A DNA stretch of 64,000 nt, taken from JAVJST01 sp965229715 (GTDB taxonomy: Bacteria > Pseudomonadota > Alphaproteobacteria > Rhodospirillales > Casp-alpha2). Made by a program: the position numbers and the translations under genes. The stretch spans positions 744,001 through 808,000 of the forward strand of contig CBDDJL010000002.1 in NCBI GenBank assembly GCA_965229715.1. The letters run 5' to 3'. Within the stretch, counting starts at the first letter, position 1, and each line of letters begins with the position of its first letter. The notes under the pieces are model-generated. The model searched no databases. It was given only the letters and a program-made list of their open reading frames with translations, and was not told where the DNA came from. Below are positions 63,626 through 64,000 of the stretch, in pieces.

Positions 63626-64000
63626 CTAGCCTCACCGTCTTCCACCACCTGTGCCCACTCAGTCACCTGCCCATCGTCAGGTTGCGGGCGGAACACATCG
63701 CACTTCTTGCTCCAGAATGTGCGTTTTCGTAAGATTCATTACACATTCGGCACTCGTGCCCTGAGCCTTGAGAGGAATCCCCTTGCCGCACCAAGTTCTG
63801 GGCCAGCTGAGTGAACAAGATTCCTCGCCTGATTAGTTCTTTGCAATACAAATTTGTATATATTATTATTTATGTAATTTATGATCCAAAATACTTACCT
63901 AGTCAAGGAGAGAACGAGTGTCGCGTTCGCTCTTCGCTCAACGCCAATCACGCACCAACTCCCGATGATAGGATCACGTTATGGGGTCTGCTAAAGGGAC
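63626..64000. other. Non-coding, AT-rich region upstream of the amine operon
   Basis: No convincing gene. A 45-base AT-rich segment (about 63840-63890) stands out against the GC-rich surroundings and probably holds promoters for the minus-strand operon and possibly for a gene beyond the window. A 14-bp palindrome lies within it. Confidence 0.5.
63846..63859. promoter_or_regulatory. 14-bp perfect palindrome ATACAAATTTGTAT
   Basis: Perfect inverted repeat in the AT-rich promoter region, 221 bp before the GS-like start. The symmetry suits a dimeric regulator such as a GntR-type protein, but no regulator gene is in view. Confidence 0.4.

Noticed and set aside
63663..63851. 62-aa minus-strand ORF upstream of the GS-like gene
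   Set aside because: It starts at a non-ATG codon, has no ribosome-binding site and no family resemblance.
1..64000. tRNA, rRNA and CRISPR arrays
   Set aside because: I looked for T-loop-like GTTCGAATC segments, rRNA-like stretches and regularly spaced direct repeats and found none; only the 45-bp coding repeats are tandem.

Overview
The window is high-GC bacterial DNA, most likely from an alphaproteobacterium of Rhodospirillales type. The support is a Tat-exported (clade I type) NosZ in a nosRZDFYL-apbE order, an NNR/NnrR-type Crp/Fnr regulator with NnrS, a GlxA-type regulator beside a PotABCD-like transporter, and a DUF3141-ackA-pta-fabI block. This assignment rests on gene content only. 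I saw no rRNA, tRNA or CRISPR array. Four insertion-sequence scars (about 9.5, 23-24.5, 43-44 and 55.5-57.6 kb) divide the window into blocks and suggest an accessory, rearranged region.

Layout. 1-8.4 kb (+): the end of an outer-membrane beta-barrel gene, then a compact redox cluster: a membrane-anchored NAD(P)H flavoprotein-ferredoxin, a tetraheme cytochrome c, a fusion of two cyclic-nucleotide-binding domains with a four-cluster ferredoxin, a b-type membrane cytochrome and a decaheme cytochrome with a Cys-rich N-terminal domain. I do not recognise it as a described system and it is the main novelty candidate. 8.5-10.3 kb: an alpha/beta hydrolase and a frameshifted IS6-like element. 10.5-23.1 kb: a GlxA-type regulator divergent from a translationally coupled operon encoding a polyamine-type ABC importer, an enolase-superfamily enzyme, M24 and M20 hydrolases, a two-subunit 2-oxoacid or acetoin dehydrogenase E1, an SDR and a lipoyl-hydrolase protein whose stop codon lies in an IS end. 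23.1-24.5 kb: nested IS6-like elements. 24.5-28 kb: a hypothetical protein, a DMT exporter, a lone lycopene-cyclase-domain protein, a small HTH-like protein and an ECF sigma factor with a Cys-rich tail.

28.3-43 kb (+): a low-oxygen and metal block headed by a perfect FNR-type box: YHS and DUF5676 proteins, cyclopropane fatty acid synthase, DUF3141, acetate kinase, phosphotransacetylase, enoyl-ACP reductase, an APC permease, a Cu(I) P-type ATPase, a beta-propeller protein, a DUF2933 protein, an ICMT-like methyltransferase, a Met/His-rich cytochrome c and an orphan Rieske protein whose expected partners are replaced by IS remnants. 44.4-55.5 kb: a complete N2O-reduction locus (nosRZDFYL-apbE, minus strand) with a divergent Crp/Fnr regulator, a DUF1858-like protein and NnrS; two identical-arm TTGCG-N4-CGCAA boxes flank the regulator. 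55.6-57.6 kb: a transposase scar, an FkbH remnant and an intact-looking IS3-family element. 57.6-63.6 kb (-): an amine-utilisation operon (glutamine-synthetase-like ligase, aldehyde dehydrogenase, glutamine amidotransferase, lactonase-like MBL protein, class III aminotransferase). The last 375 bp are AT-rich and non-coding.

Taken together the gene set suits an organism of fluctuating-oxygen habitats: N2O respiration with copper handling, acetate/acetyl-phosphate metabolism, multiheme electron transfer and scavenging of amines and small organic nitrogen compounds. All functions are read from sequence motifs and recalled family knowledge; no database search was run.
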